A stretch of DNA of 8,528 nt from Oscillospiraceae bacterium (GTDB lineage: Bacteria > Bacillota_A > Clostridia > Oscillospirales > Ruminococcaceae), in NCBI GenBank assembly GCA_017400025.1, contig JAFQAF010000087.1:1-8528 (forward strand). Reading direction: 5' to 3'. Below, piece by piece: positions 1 to 8,362 of the stretch; position 1 is the first letter of the stretch, and each line of letters begins with the position of its first letter. Position numbers and translations under genes: made by a program. Below the pieces are notes generated by a model, which was not told the origin of the DNA, did not search any database, and saw nothing but the letters and a program-made list of their open reading frames with translations.

Positions 1-3000
1 CCTCTCAGAGTTACAATTCGTCTTCTCAACAAAGAAACAGGCGAAATCAAAGAGCAGGAAAAATTTATGGGTGATTTCCCAAAAATGACCGAAAGCGGCA
101 CATTCATCATCAATGGTGCTGAACGTGTTGTTGTTTCCCAGCTCATCCGTTCTCCTGGCGCTTATTTCAAACTTGACCACGATAAAACAGGTAAAGAGCT
201 TTACAGCGGCACAATTATCCCAAACCGTGGTGCATGGCTTGAATACGAAACAGACGTAAACGACATTTTCTATGTTCGTATCGATAAAAACCGCAAACTT
301 CCTGTTACAACATTTGTAAGAGCACTTGGCGTAAGCACAGACAGCCAGATTCGTGAACTGTTTGGCGAAAACCCAATCATCGAAGCTACTCTGCTCAAGG
401 ATATCACATCCAACCAGGAAGAAGGCTTGCTTGAAACATACCGCAAGCTCCGTCCGGGCGACCCTCCAACAGTAGAAAACTCCCAGACACATATCCACAA
501 CCTTTTCTTCGACCCAAGAAGATACGACCTTTCCCGTTTCGGCCGTTACAAGTTCAACAAAAAACTTTCCATTGCAAACCGCCTTATCAACAAGGTTGCA
601 GCAGAAACAATCGTAAGCCCTCTCACAGGCGAAATCCTCTGTGAAGAAGGCGCAAAAATCAGCGAAGAACTTGCATACGTTATCGAAAACAACGGTGTTG
701 CAGTAACATACGTTAAAGTTGACGAAAAGAGCGAAAAGGTTGTTAAAGTTATCTCCAACGGTATGGTTGACCACAAAGCAGTTCTCGGCTTTGATGCAAC
801 AGACCTTGGCCTTAACGAAAAGGTTTCCTTTGCAGTTCTCAAAGAAGTTATGGACGAAGCAGGTGAAGACAAGCAGCTGCTTATGGAACTTCTTGAAGCA
901 AACCGCGAAAGACTTATCCCTAAAAACATCACAATCGACGATATCTTTGCTTCCATCAGCTATGCACTCTGTCTTGCTGACGGCGTAGGCGAATACGACG
1001 ATATCGACCACCTTGGCAACCGCCGTATCCGTTCTGTTGGCGAACTTCTCCAGGCTCAGTTCCGTACAGGTATCATTCGTATGGAAAGAACAATCAAAGA
1101 AAGAATGGAACAGCAGGAAAGAGAGCTTATCACACCTGAAAGCCTTATCAACATCAAACCTGTTGTTGCTGTTATCAAAGAATTCTTTGGTTCTTCACAG
1201 CTTTCACAGTTTATGGACCAGACAAACCCACTTGCAGAGCTGACACACAAACGCCGTCTCTCCGCTCTTGGTCCTGGCGGTCTTTCCCGTGACCGTGCAG
1301 GCTTCGAAGTTCGTGACGTTCACTATTCTCACTACGGCAGAATGTGCCCTATCGAAACACCTGAAGGTCCTAACATCGGTCTTATCTCCTACCTTGCTAC
1401 ATTTGCAAGAGTAAACGAATACGGCTTTATCGAAGCACCATACCGCAGAGTTGACAAAGAAACAGGCGTTGTTACAAACGAAGTTGTTTATATGACAGCA
1501 GACGTTGAAGACAGATACATTGTTGCACAGGCAAACGAACCTCTTGACGAAGAAGGCCGTTTTATTCGTCCTCGTGTTAACGCACGTTTCCGCGATGCAA
1601 TCCTTGAAACACCAAGAGAATCCGTAGACTATATGGACGTTTCTCCAAAAATGCTGGTTTCCGTTGCTACATCAATGATTCCGTTCCTTGAAAACGACGA
1701 CGCAAACCGTGCCCTGATGGGTGCAAACATGCAGCGTCAGGCTGTACCTCTTCTCCGTCCTGAAGCACCAATCGTTGCTACAGGTATGGAATACAAGGCA
1801 GGTTATGACTCAGGCGTAGTTGTAATCGCCAAAAATGACGGTGTTGTTGAAAAAGTAAGTGCAGAAAAAATCGTTATCCGCACAGGCAAAACAACAACAG
1901 ACGAATACAATATCATCAAATTCATGCGCTCCAACCAGGGCACATGTATCAACCAGAGACCTATCGTTGCTGAAGGCGACTTCATCAAAAAAGGCCAGGT
2001 TATCGCAGACGGTCCTTCCACAGACCACGGCGAAATCTCTCTGGGTAAAAACGTTCTCGTTGGCTATATGACATGGGAAGGCTACAACTACGAAGACGCC
2101 ATCCTCATCAACGAAAGAGTAGTTTCCGGCGACGTATTCACTTCTATCCATATTGAAGAATATGAAATCGAAGCCAGAGAAACAAAGCTGGGACCAGAAG
2201 AAATCACAAGAGAAGTTCCTAACGTAGGTGAAGAAGCTCTGAAAAATCTGGACAGCCGCGGTATCATCCGCATCGGTGCTGAAGTATCCAGCGGCGACAT
2301 TCTGGTAGGTAAAGTTACACCTAAGGGCGAAACTGAACTGTCACCTGAAGAAAAACTGCTGCGCGCTATCTTCGGCGAAAAAGCAGGCGATGTAAGAGAT
2401 ACATCCCTGAAAGTACCACACGGCGAATACGGCACAATCGTTGACGTTAAAGTATTCACACCGGAAAACTCTGACGAAATCAAACCGGGCGTTATCGAAG
2501 TTGTAAGAGTATACATCGCCCAGAAACGTAAGATTTCCGTTGGTGACAAGATGGCCGGCCGTCACGGTAACAAGGGTGTTGTTTCCAGAATTCTTCCACA
2601 GGAAGATATGCCATTCCTGGCAGACGGCACACCGCTTGACCTGGTACTGAACCCTCTGGGTGTTCCATCACGTATGAACATCGGTCAGGTTCTTGAAGTT
2701 CACCTTGGCTATGCTGCAAAAGCACTGGGCTGGAAGGTTATGACTCCTGTATTTGACGGCGCAAAAGAAACAGATATCTTTGAGCTGCTGGCACAGGCCG
2801 GTCTGCCTGACACAGGTAAAACACAGCTTTACGATGGCCGCACAGGCGAACCGTTCGACAACCCTGTAACCGTTGGTTACAAATACTTCCTCAAACTGCA
2901 CCACCTTGTTGACGATAAGATGCATGCACGTTCAATCGGTCCATACTCACTGGTTACACAGCAGCCTCTGGGCGGTAAAGCTCAGTTCGGCGGCCAGAGA

Positions 3001-3426
3001 TTCGGTGAAATGGAAGTTTGGGCTCTTGAAGCTTACGGCGCAGCTTACACTCTGCAGGAAATCCTGACAGTTAAGTCTGACGATATGGTGGGCCGTGTAA
3101 AAACTTACGAGGCTATCTTCAAAGGCCAGGAAATTCCAAAACCGGGTATTCCTGAATCCTTCCGCGTTCTCATCAAGGAAATGCAGTCTCTTGCACTGGA
3201 TATCCGTGTACTGGATGATGAAGGCAATGAAGTAGACCTGAAGCAGACATACGATGAAGACGATGCAAAAGGCGATTTCGCAAGCGAAATCATGACAGAA
3301 CTGGTAGAACAGGAATCTGATCTTGCCGGCTTCATGGTAAGCGACAATCCGGAAGAAGACTTTGCACTGGATATGTCAAACACATCTGTGACTGCACCGG
3401 AAGGCAATGACGAAGAAGATTTCTGA
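1..3426 (+). CDS. rpoB: RNA polymerase beta subunit, 5'-truncated by window edge
   Basis: Beta subunit of DNA-dependent RNA polymerase; with beta' it forms the active-site cleft. The reading frame is open from base 1, so the methionine at 67 is internal. About 85-95 N-terminal residues lie upstream (estimated against Bacillus RpoB), leaving 1141 residues here. Family blocks appear in order: MGDFP and the [11 protein letters not shown] segment near the start; the rifampicin region at about 1192-1269 ([10 protein letters not shown], then [12 protein letters not shown]); MDVSPK and [10 protein letters not shown] around 1636-1750; [10 protein letters not shown] at 2086-2115; and the active-site motif [10 protein letters not shown] at 2548-2577. 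It ends in an acidic tail of about 60 residues, common in Firmicutes. Rifampicin-contact residues equivalent to E. coli D516 (1216), H526 (1246) and S531 (1261) are wild type. It lies 118 bases upstream of rpoC, the usual order. Leucine codon choice changes sharply near 1800-2160. Confidence 0.99.
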   Translation, partial: PLRVTIRLLNKETGEIKEQEKFMGDFPKMTESGTFIINGAERVVVSQLIRSPGAYFKLDHDKTGKELYSGTIIPNRGAWLEYETDVNDIFYVRIDKNRKLPVTTFVRALGVSTDSQIRELFGENPIIEATLLKDITSNQEEGLLETYRKLRPGDPPTVENSQTHIHNLFFDPRRYDLSRFGRYKFNKKLSIANRLINKVAAETIVSPLTGEILCEEGAKISEELAYVIENNGVAVTYVKVDEKSEKVVKVISNGMVDHKAVLGFDATDLGLNEKVSFAVLKEVMDEAGEDKQLLMELLEANRERLIPKNITIDDIFASISYALCLADGVGEYDDIDHLGNRRIRSVGELLQAQFRTGIIRMERTIKERMEQQERELITPESLINIKPVVAVIKEFFGSSQLSQFMDQTNPLAELTHKRRLSALGPGGLSRDRAGFEVRDVHYSHYGRMCPIETPEGPNIGLISYLATFARVNEYGFIEAPYRRVDKETGVVTNEVVYMTADVEDRYIVAQANEPLDEEGRFIRPRVNARFRDAILETPRESVDYMDVSPKMLVSVATSMIPFLENDDANRALMGANMQRQAVPLLRPEAPIVATGMEYKAGYDSGVVVIAKNDGVVEKVSAEKIVIRTGKTTTDEYNIIKFMRSNQGTCINQRPIVAEGDFIKKGQVIADGPSTDHGEISLGKNVLVGYMTWEGYNYEDAILINERVVSGDVFTSIHIEEYEIEARETKLGPEEITREVPNVGEEALKNLDSRGIIRIGAEVSSGDILVGKVTPKGETELSPEEKLLRAIFGEKAGDVRDTSLKVPHGEYGTIVDVKVFTPENSDEIKPGVIEVVRVYIAQKRKISVGDKMAGRHGNKGVVSRILPQEDMPFLADGTPLDLVLNPLGVPSRMNIGQVLEVHLGYAAKALGWKVMTPVFDGAKETDIFELLAQAGLPDTGKTQLYDGRTGEPFDNPVTVGYKYFLKLHHLVDDKMHARSIGPYSLVTQQPLGGKAQFGGQRFGEMEVWALEAYGAAYTLQEILTVKSDDMVGRVKTYEAIFKGQEIPKPGIPESFRVLIKEMQSLALDIRVLDDEGNEVDLKQTYDEDDAKGDFASEIMTELVEQESDLAGFMVSDNPEEDFALDMSNTSVTAPEGNDEEDF

Positions 3427-3482
3427 TTGAATAATTAATGTAAATTATTTATTAAAAGAAATATTTCTATTTGCTGACGAAT

Positions 3483-3510
3483 ACGCCTGCGGCGTTTACA
3501 CAAAGCAGGC
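3483..3510 (+). promoter_or_regulatory. Two mutually exclusive hairpins in the rpoB-rpoC gap
   Basis: The 118-base gap holds two overlapping GC-rich hairpins. One is compact: ACGCC (3483-3487), loop TGC, GGCGT (3491-3495). The other is wider: GCCTGC (3485-3490), a 14-base loop, GCAGGC (3505-3510). They share 3485-3490, so only one can form at a time. Neither is followed by a U tract, so these are not standard terminators. A role in RNA processing or in adjusting RpoC synthesis relative to RpoB is possible but inferred. The rest of the gap is AT-rich, with a weak 7-bp AU stem (3430-3449), and I see no convincing promoter in it. Confidence 0.4.
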
Positions 3511-3544
3511 ACCTACATTTAAAGAAAGGAAGTTTTGCTAAAAT

Positions 3545-6500
3545 ATGGCACATAACACTTTTGATTCCATCAAAATCGGCATTGCCTCACCGGACCGGAT
3601 TCTTTCCTGGTCTCATGGCGAAGTTACAAAGCCAGAAACTATAAACTACCGCACACTGAAACCTGAACGTGACGGTCTTTTCTGCGAAAAGATTTTCGGA
3701 CCTACAAAAGACTGGGAATGTTCCTGTGGTAAACTGAACAAAAACCGCCATAAAGGCCAGGTTTGTGACAAATGCGGTGTTGAAAGCACAAGAGCAAAAG
3801 TAAGAAGAGAAAGAATGGGTCACATCAGCCTTGCTGCTCCTGTTTCCCATATCTGGTACCTGAAGGCTGTTCCTTCCAGAATAGGCCTTATCCTGGATGT
3901 AACACCAAAAGCTCTGGAAAAAGTAATTTACTTTTCATCATATATAGTAACAGACAAAGGCTTCACAGCCCTTGAAGACAAACAGCTCCTTACAGAAAAC
4001 GAATACAACGATATGGTTGAACGTTACGGCGAAGATGCATTCAAAGCCGCTATGGGTGCTGAAGCAGTAAAGGAACTGCTGGAAAAAATTGACCTGGACC
4101 AGCTGGCAAACCAGCTGACAAAAGAGCTGGAAACAGCTACAGGCCAGAAACGAGTAAAACTCTACAAACGTCTTGAAGTATGCGAAAGCTTCCGCCAGTC
4201 AGGCAACCGTCCTGAATGGATGATTATGGACGTTCTGCCGGTTATCCCACCGGATATCCGCCCTATGGTTCAGCTGGACGGTGGCCGTTTTGCCACATCT
4301 GACCTGAACGACCTGTACAGACGTGTTATCAACAGAAACAACCGTCTGAAAAAACTGCTGGAACTCTCCGCTCCTGACATCATCGTAAGAAACGAAAAAC
4401 GTATGCTTCAGGAAGCTGTAGACAGCCTTATCGACAACGGCCGCCGCGGCCGCGCAGTAACAGGCGGTACTTCAAACAGACCTCTGAAATCCCTTTCCGA
4501 TATGCTGAAAGGTAAACAGGGCCGTTTCCGTCAGAACCTGCTGGGTAAACGTGTTGACTACTCCGGCCGTTCAGTTATCGTTGTTGGTCCTGAACTGAAA
4601 ATGTACCAGTGCGGTCTGCCAAAGGAAATGGCACTGGAACTGTTCAAGCCTTTTGTTATGAGAGAACTTGTTGACAAAGGCTACGCTACAAACATCAAGA
4701 GCGCAAAGAAAGTTGTTGAAAGAGCAAAATCCGAAGTATGGGATGCTCTGGAAACAGTTATCAAAGGCCACCCTGTTCTGCTCAACCGTGCTCCTACATT
4801 GCACCGTCTGGGTATCCAGGCATTTGAACCTGTACTGGTTGAAGGCCGTGCTCTCAAACTTCACCCACTGGTATGTACAGCTTACAACGCTGACTTTGAC
4901 GGCGACCAGATGGCTGTTCACGTACCGCTGTCCCACGAAGCACAGGAAGAAGCAAGAAACCTTATGCTGGCTTCCGGCAACCTGCTGAAACTGTCTGACG
5001 GTTCACCTGTTGCTGTTCCTTCACAGGATATGATCCTGGGCTCCTACTACCTTACAATGGTAAACGAAGGCGACAAGGGCGAAGGCATGATTTTCCGTGA
5101 TGAAAACGAAGCTCTTATGGCTTACGCTGAAGACTACGTAACACTTCACGCAAAAGTAAAAATCCGCCGCACAGGCGAATGGAACGGCGAAAAAATCACA
5201 CAGCTGGTTGAAACAACTGTGGGCCGTCTCATTTTCAACACACCAATCCCACAGGATCTGGGCTATGTTGACAGAACAAAGAAAGAAAATGCACTGAAAC
5301 TGGAAATTGAATTCCTGGTTGGCAAAAAACAGCTGGGCCAGATCGTTACAAAATGTATCGAACAGCACGGCACAAAGATTGCTTCACAGGTTCTTGACGA
5401 AATCAAGTCCCAGGGCTTCAAATACTCCACAAAAGGTGCTATCACAGTTGCTGCATGTGATGCTACAGTTCCACCTAAAAAGAAGGAACTGCTGGCTGAT
5501 GCTGAAGCACAGGTTGCACGTACACGTAAACTGTATGAACGCGGTCTGCTGAGCGAAGAACAGAGATACAAATCTGTTATCGATATCTGGAACAAGACAA
5601 CAGACCTTGTTTCCAAAGCTCTGCAGGAAAACATGCATGCAAGAAACCCAATCTGGATGATGGCTGACTCCGGTGCCCGTGGTTCCATGAACCAGATCAA
5701 ACAGCTGGCCGGTATGCGTGGTCTTATCGCTTCCACATCCGGTAAAACAATCGAAATCCCAATCAAGGCCAACTATCGTGAAGGTCTGAACATTCTGGAA
5801 TACTTCATTTCTGCACGTGGTGCACGTAAAGGTCTGGCCGATACAGCTCTGCGTACAGCTGACTCCGGTTACCTGACACGCCGTCTGGTTGACGTTTCCC
5901 ACGATGTTATTATCAGAGAACATGACTGCGGTGCAAAACACGGTATCGTAGTAAAAGAAATCCGCGATGGCAACAGTGTTATCGAACCGCTGGCAGACAG
6001 ACTGCTGGGCCGTTACACTGTACACGACCTTGTTCATCCTGAAACAGGTGAACTGGTTGTTTCCAAAGACAAGATGATGGATGCTTCCGACGTTAAGAAA
6101 ATTATCGAAACATTCGGTAAATATGACGAAGCTACAGGCAAATATGATCCTAAGGACATCGAAATCGAAATCCGTTCAGTTCTCAACTGTAAATCCGGCG
6201 TTGGCGTATGTGCAAAATGTTACGGTGCATCCCTGTCTGACTGGCAGCCTGTACGTATGGGTGATGCTGTTGGTACAATCGCAGCACAGTCCATCGGTGA
6301 ACCTGGTACACAGCTGACAATGCGTACTTTCCATACCGGTGGTATCGCTTCCGCAGCCGACATCACACAGGGTCTTCCACGTGTTGAAGAACTGTTTGAA
6401 GCACGCCGTCCTAAGATGATTTCCATCATGTCTGAAATCGCAGGCCGTGTAAGAATTGACCAGACAAAGAAAGGCACATATGCTGTTATCGAAGGCTTTG

Positions 6501-7132
6501 ATGACAACGGCGCTCCTTGTGAAAAGAGCTACCTCATTCCTTTCGACCAGCGTCTGTCACCTTCCGTTTACGACGGTGCAACAGTTGAAAAAGGCGCTTA
6601 CCTGACAGAAGGTTCTGCAGCACCTGCAGATATCCTTGCTATCAAGGGCCGCACAGCTGTTGAAGATTACATCATCCAGGAAGTACAGAAAGTTTACCGT
6701 GTACAGGGTGTTGAAATCAGCGACAAACACATCGAAGTTATCGTTCGTCAGATGATGAAGAAGGTTAAGATTGAAGAATCCGGCTCTACTGACCTTATCG
6801 GCGGTGCTCTTGTTGATTACAAAGACTACAAGATCAAGCTGGAAGAAATCAAAGACAGAACTGCAGCAGGCGAAGAAGGCCTTGTTGAACCAAAAGCTAC
6901 AGATATCATCCTCGGTATCACAAAAGCAGCTCTTGCAACAGAATCCTTCCTGTCCGCAGCATCCTTCCAGGAAACAACAAAGGTTCTCACAGATGCAGCT
7001 ATCCGCGGCAAGGTAGACAACCTCCAGGGTATGAAAGAAAACGTTATCCTCGGTAAGCTTATCCCTGCCGGTTCCACAGTTGCAGAAAAGCCTGAAGAAC
7101 TGGAAGAAAATGGCGAAATTGCTGGAAATTAA
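3545..7132 (+). CDS. rpoC: RNA polymerase beta' subunit
   Basis: Catalytic beta' subunit of RNA polymerase, complete at 1195 residues, close to Bacillus RpoC (about 1199) and without the large trigger-loop insertion of E. coli. Domains in order: N-terminal zinc site C59, C61, C74, C77; the [16 protein letters not shown] segment (326-341); the Mg-binding catalytic loop NADFDGDQM with D450, D452 and D454; the bridge helix at about 750-785 containing [11 protein letters not shown]; the second zinc site C795, C882, C889, C892; and the trigger loop with M926 and H930 (equivalents of E. coli M932 and H936). The ATG at 3545 is chosen because the protein then begins as the family does ([14 protein letters not shown]). 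The Shine-Dalgarno AAAGGAAG (3525-3532) is modest and about 12 bases from the start, longer than usual. No intrinsic terminator with a U tract follows, so read-through into rpsL is possible. Confidence 0.99.
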   Translation: MAHNTFDSIKIGIASPDRILSWSHGEVTKPETINYRTLKPERDGLFCEKIFGPTKDWECSCGKLNKNRHKGQVCDKCGVESTRAKVRRERMGHISLAAPVSHIWYLKAVPSRIGLILDVTPKALEKVIYFSSYIVTDKGFTALEDKQLLTENEYNDMVERYGEDAFKAAMGAEAVKELLEKIDLDQLANQLTKELETATGQKRVKLYKRLEVCESFRQSGNRPEWMIMDVLPVIPPDIRPMVQLDGGRFATSDLNDLYRRVINRNNRLKKLLELSAPDIIVRNEKRMLQEAVDSLIDNGRRGRAVTGGTSNRPLKSLSDMLKGKQGRFRQNLLGKRVDYSGRSVIVVGPELKMYQCGLPKEMALELFKPFVMRELVDKGYATNIKSAKKVVERAKSEVWDALETVIKGHPVLLNRAPTLHRLGIQAFEPVLVEGRALKLHPLVCTAYNADFDGDQMAVHVPLSHEAQEEARNLMLASGNLLKLSDGSPVAVPSQDMILGSYYLTMVNEGDKGEGMIFRDENEALMAYAEDYVTLHAKVKIRRTGEWNGEKITQLVETTVGRLIFNTPIPQDLGYVDRTKKENALKLEIEFLVGKKQLGQIVTKCIEQHGTKIASQVLDEIKSQGFKYSTKGAITVAACDATVPPKKKELLADAEAQVARTRKLYERGLLSEEQRYKSVIDIWNKTTDLVSKALQENMHARNPIWMMADSGARGSMNQIKQLAGMRGLIASTSGKTIEIPIKANYREGLNILEYFISARGARKGLADTALRTADSGYLTRRLVDVSHDVIIREHDCGAKHGIVVKEIRDGNSVIEPLADRLLGRYTVHDLVHPETGELVVSKDKMMDASDVKKIIETFGKYDEATGKYDPKDIEIEIRSVLNCKSGVGVCAKCYGASLSDWQPVRMGDAVGTIAAQSIGEPGTQLTMRTFHTGGIASAADITQGLPRVEELFEARRPKMISIMSEIAGRVRIDQTKKGTYAVIEGFDDNGAPCEKSYLIPFDQRLSPSVYDGATVEKGAYLTEGSAAPADILAIKGRTAVEDYIIQEVQKVYRVQGVEISDKHIEVIVRQMMKKVKIEESGSTDLIGGALVDYKDYKIKLEEIKDRTAAGEEGLVEPKATDIILGITKAALATESFLSAASFQETTKVLTDAAIRGKVDNLQGMKENVILGKLIPAGSTVAEKPEELEENGEIAGN

Positions 7133-7166
7133 GCCGAAAATTTATAAAAATTATATAAATTAACTA

Positions 7167-7195
7167 TTGACATAACTGCGCCAAAAACGTATAAT
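7167..7195 (+). promoter_or_regulatory. Perfect-consensus sigma-A promoter for rpsL
   Basis: TTGACA (7167-7172) and TATAAT (7190-7195) match the sigma70/sigmaA consensus at all 12 positions with an optimal 17-base spacer. An A/T-only run upstream (about 7139-7163) resembles an UP element that would contact the alpha subunits. Transcription would be expected to start near G7203, giving a leader of about 96 bases before rpsL. This implies that the ribosomal protein genes are transcribed separately from, and possibly more strongly than, rpoBC. The spacer and -10 element lie inside a perfect inverted repeat, suggesting control. The assignment rests on motif match only. Confidence 0.85.
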
Positions 7196-7212
7196 AGTTT
7201 TTGGCGCAGTTA
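7173..7212. repeat. 16-bp perfect inverted repeat enclosing the rpsL -10 element
   Basis: The left arm TAACTGCGCCAAAAAC (7173-7188) and right arm GTTTTTGGCGCAGTTA (7197-7212) are exact reverse complements separated by 8 bases (7189-7196) that contain the -10 element. The left arm fills the promoter spacer and the right arm covers the discriminator and predicted start site. It is placed as an operator would be. RNA reading through from rpoC could fold it into a 16-bp hairpin, but no U tract follows the right arm, so a simple terminator is unlikely. RNA started at the promoter would lack the left arm. Confidence 0.8.
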
Positions 7213-7230
7213 AGTTTGCGTCAGTTAAGT
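7207..7230. repeat. Direct repeat CAGTTAAGT in the rpsL leader
   Basis: CAGTTAAGT occurs at 7207-7215 and again at 7222-7230, a 15-base period (about 1.4 helical turns). The first copy overlaps the right arm of the inverted repeat, so the half-site CAGTTA appears twice in this orientation and once inverted (TAACTG, 7173-7178). It may be part of a protein-binding site in DNA or RNA; this is inference. Confidence 0.5.
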
Positions 7231-7231
7231 G

Positions 7232-7252
7232 TGTCTGTTTCGACGAGGGACA
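7232..7252 (+). promoter_or_regulatory. Candidate bulged hairpin with UUCG loop in the rpsL leader
   Basis: The leader RNA can fold as TGT (7232-7234) with ACA (7250-7252), CT (7235-7236) with AG (7246-7247), and GT (7237-7238) with AC (7243-7244), closing a TTCG tetraloop. G7245 and G7248-G7249 are bulged. Bulged purines next to short stems are common in ribosomal protein leader RNAs, so autoregulation by S12 or S7 is conceivable. The stem has only 7 Watson-Crick pairs, and I cannot assign it to a known leader family. Confidence 0.3.
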
Positions 7253-7298
7253 AGGCCACATATCTATATAAAATAAATGTAATAGGAGGAAATTGATA

Positions 7299-7721
7299 AT
7301 GCCTACATTTAACCAGTTGGTTCGCAAAGGTAGAGAAGTTCAGGTTAAAAAATCTACAGCTCCAGCTCTGCAGAAAGGTTACAACAGCCACAAAAAAGTT
7401 GCTACAGACCAGTCTGCTCCACAGAAACGTGGTGTATGTACAGCTGTTAGAACAATGACACCTAAGAAACCAAACTCCGCTCTGAGAAAAGTAGCCAGAG
7501 TTCGTCTTTCTAACGGTATCGAAGTAACTTCTTATATCCCAGGTATCGGTCACAACCTGCAGGAACACTCAGTTGTACTGATCCGCGGCGGTCGTGTTAA
7601 AGACCTTCCAGGTGTACGTTACCATACAATCCGTGGTACACTGGATACACAGGGTGTTGCTAAGAGAATGCAGTCCCGTTCCAAATACGGTGCAAAACGC
7701 CCAAAAGCAGGTAAGAAATAA
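7299..7721 (+). CDS. rpsL: 30S ribosomal protein S12
   Basis: S12 sits at the decoding centre of the 30S subunit and controls tRNA selection accuracy. It has 140 residues, the long Gram-positive form with an insert of about 13-15 residues relative to E. coli near residues 26-41. Signature blocks are PQKRGVC (41-47), [17 protein letters not shown] (54-70), and [26 protein letters not shown], split here as [10 protein letters not shown] (84-93) and [14 protein letters not shown] (96-109). K56 and K101, where streptomycin-resistance substitutions arise, are wild type. D102 matches the aspartate that is methylthiolated in many bacteria. ATG at 7299 gives the standard MPTFNQLV start; AGGAGG (7284-7289) lies 9 bases upstream. 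No L7Ae-family gene sits between rpoC and rpsL, unlike Bacillus. Transcription probably comes from the promoter at 7167-7195. Confidence 0.99.
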   Translation: MPTFNQLVRKGREVQVKKSTAPALQKGYNSHKKVATDQSAPQKRGVCTAVRTMTPKKPNSALRKVARVRLSNGIEVTSYIPGIGHNLQEHSVVLIRGGRVKDLPGVRYHTIRGTLDTQGVAKRMQSRSKYGAKRPKAGKK

Positions 7722-7763
7722 TCTTACACCAATTTTTAACTAAGTAAAAGACATTTAATGCCC

Positions 7764-7801
7764 AAAAGGGTTTTATATATAGATATATATTTACCCCTTT
7801 T
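7764..7801 (+). promoter_or_regulatory. Long AU-rich hairpin downstream of rpsL
   Basis: AAAAGGG (7764-7770) pairs with CCCTTTT (7795-7801). Inside, TATATA (7774-7779) pairs with TATATA (7784-7789) around a TAGA loop, leaving an asymmetric internal loop. The last two bases of its 3' arm (7800-7801) are also needed by the terminator-like hairpin that follows, so the two compete slightly at the boundary. It could protect the rpsL mRNA 3' end or be part of an attenuator. The location matches the rpsL-rpsG gap where S7 binds mRNA in E. coli, but no homology to that site is evident. Confidence 0.35.
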
Positions 7802-7821
7802 CTGCAGACAGAAGTTTTTTT
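7799..7821 (+). terminator. Weak intrinsic terminator or attenuator between rpsL and rpsG
   Basis: TTCTG (7800-7804), loop CAGA, CAGAA (7809-7813), with a possible U-G closing pair 7799-7814, is followed directly by seven T residues (7815-7821). The layout is that of a Rho-independent terminator, but the stem is short and has only two G-C pairs, so termination would be partial at best. It could lower rpsG and fusA transcription relative to rpsL, with the promoter candidate just downstream compensating. Confidence 0.4.
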
Positions 7822-7847
7822 ACACTTTTGAGTACCAAAGATATCAT
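7819..7847 (+). promoter_or_regulatory. Candidate sigma-A promoter for rpsG-fusA
   Basis: TTTACA (7819-7824) and TATCAT (7842-7847) each match the consensus at 5 of 6 positions, with a 17-base spacer. Transcription would start near 7854, leaving a short leader of about 20 bases that still contains the whole ribosome binding site at 7861-7866. The -35 element overlaps the T tract of the terminator-like hairpin, so the arrangement is terminator then promoter. AT-rich gaps produce such matches by chance, so this is less certain than the rpsL promoter. Confidence 0.45.
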
Positions 7848-7860
7848 CTAAAAATAATGA

Positions 7861-7866
7861 AGGAGG
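7861..7866 (+). promoter_or_regulatory. Ribosome binding site deciding the rpsG start
   Basis: AGGAGG lies 8 bases before the GTG at 7875, an ideal distance. The in-frame ATG at 7857 precedes this site and so cannot use it, and an in-frame ATG at 7758 has no good site and would add 39 non-homologous residues. The GTG is therefore the start. Confidence 0.9.
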
Positions 7867-7874
7867 GAAGAACG

Positions 7875-8345
7875 GTGCCAAGAAGAGGTAATATTGCAAA
7901 AAGAGATGTACTGGCTGATCCAATGTACAACTCAAAACTCGTTACTAAACTTGTTAACAGCATTATGCTGGATGGCAAAAAAGGCGTTGCTCAGAAAATC
8001 GTTTACGATGCATTTGATATCGTAGCAGCTAAAACAGGCAACGACCCACTCGAAACATTCGAAAAAGCAATGGAAAACATCATGCCATTGCTGGAAGTTA
8101 AAGCTCGTCGTGTAGGCGGTGCAACATATCAGGTTCCAATGGAAGTAAGAGCAGAAAGAAGACAGACTCTGGGTCTGCGCTGGCTGACAACTTACTCCAG
8201 AAACAGAAACGAAAAAACAATGCGTGAAAGACTTGCAGGCGAAATCATGGACGCAGCAAACGGCAATGGCGGCGCATGCAAAAAACGCGAAGACACACAC
8301 AAAATGGCAGAAGCAAACAAAGCATTTGCTCATTACAGATATTAA
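7875..8345 (+). CDS. rpsG: 30S ribosomal protein S7
   Basis: S7 is the primary assembly protein of the 30S head; it binds the 3' domain of 16S rRNA and lies near the E site and mRNA exit. With the GTG start it has 156 residues, the same as Bacillus S7, and begins [12 protein letters not shown] as the family does. Visible blocks are [19 protein letters not shown] (18-36), the beta-hairpin GGATYQVP (81-88), [10 protein letters not shown] (95-104) and the terminal AHYRY (152-156). It follows rpsL by 153 bases, a wide gap holding a hairpin, a terminator-like element and a promoter candidate, so it may be partly uncoupled from rpsL. In E. coli S7 represses its own operon by binding the rpsL-rpsG gap; whether that applies here is unknown. 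Confidence 0.99.
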   Translation: MPRRGNIAKRDVLADPMYNSKLVTKLVNSIMLDGKKGVAQKIVYDAFDIVAAKTGNDPLETFEKAMENIMPLLEVKARRVGGATYQVPMEVRAERRQTLGLRWLTTYSRNRNEKTMRERLAGEIMDAANGNGGACKKREDTHKMAEANKAFAHYRY

Positions 8346-8362
8346 TCTACACTTTTGCACAG

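Noticed and set aside
546..956. 136-codon open frame on the - strand inside rpoB
   Set aside because: Serine- and leucine-rich composition typical of antisense shadow frames; no ribosome site or family resemblance.
3428..3455. Possible promoter for rpoC (TTGAAT with TATTAA)
   Set aside because: Only 4 of 6 matches at each box with a 16-base spacer in an AT-rich stretch; too weak to call.
3457..3468. 12-bp perfect palindrome AGAAATATTTCT in the rpoB-rpoC gap
   Set aside because: Short and almost entirely A/T in an AT-rich gap, with no promoter nearby; easily due to chance.
5384..6037. 217-codon open frame on the - strand inside rpoC
   Set aside because: It is a shadow of rpoC: it is rich in Cys, Phe and Val from reading the reverse of biased codons, has no recognisable domain, and the + strand frame is a certain, conserved gene.
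7173..7212. Inverted repeat read as an intrinsic terminator for rpoC
   Set aside because: The stem is long and perfect, but no U tract follows the right arm, and the repeat encloses a perfect promoter.
7293..7298. In-frame TTG start two codons before the rpsL ATG
   Set aside because: It lies too close to the AGGAGG at 7284-7289 and S12 proteins begin MPTFNQ, as the ATG at 7299 gives.
3512..7311. Shared ten-mer CCTACATTTA at 3512-3521 and 7302-7311
   Set aside because: One copy encodes the conserved S12 start and the other is in a gap; a single ten-base match in this much sequence is not meaningful.
7857..7859. In-frame ATG just upstream of the rpsG GTG
   Set aside because: It precedes the AGGAGG at 7861-7866, so it could not use it, and it would add six residues not found in S7.
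7758..7874. N-terminal extension of rpsG starting at an upstream ATG
   Set aside because: The extra 39 residues do not resemble S7 and run through the hairpin and promoter region; the GTG at 7875 has an ideal ribosome site and gives the family length.
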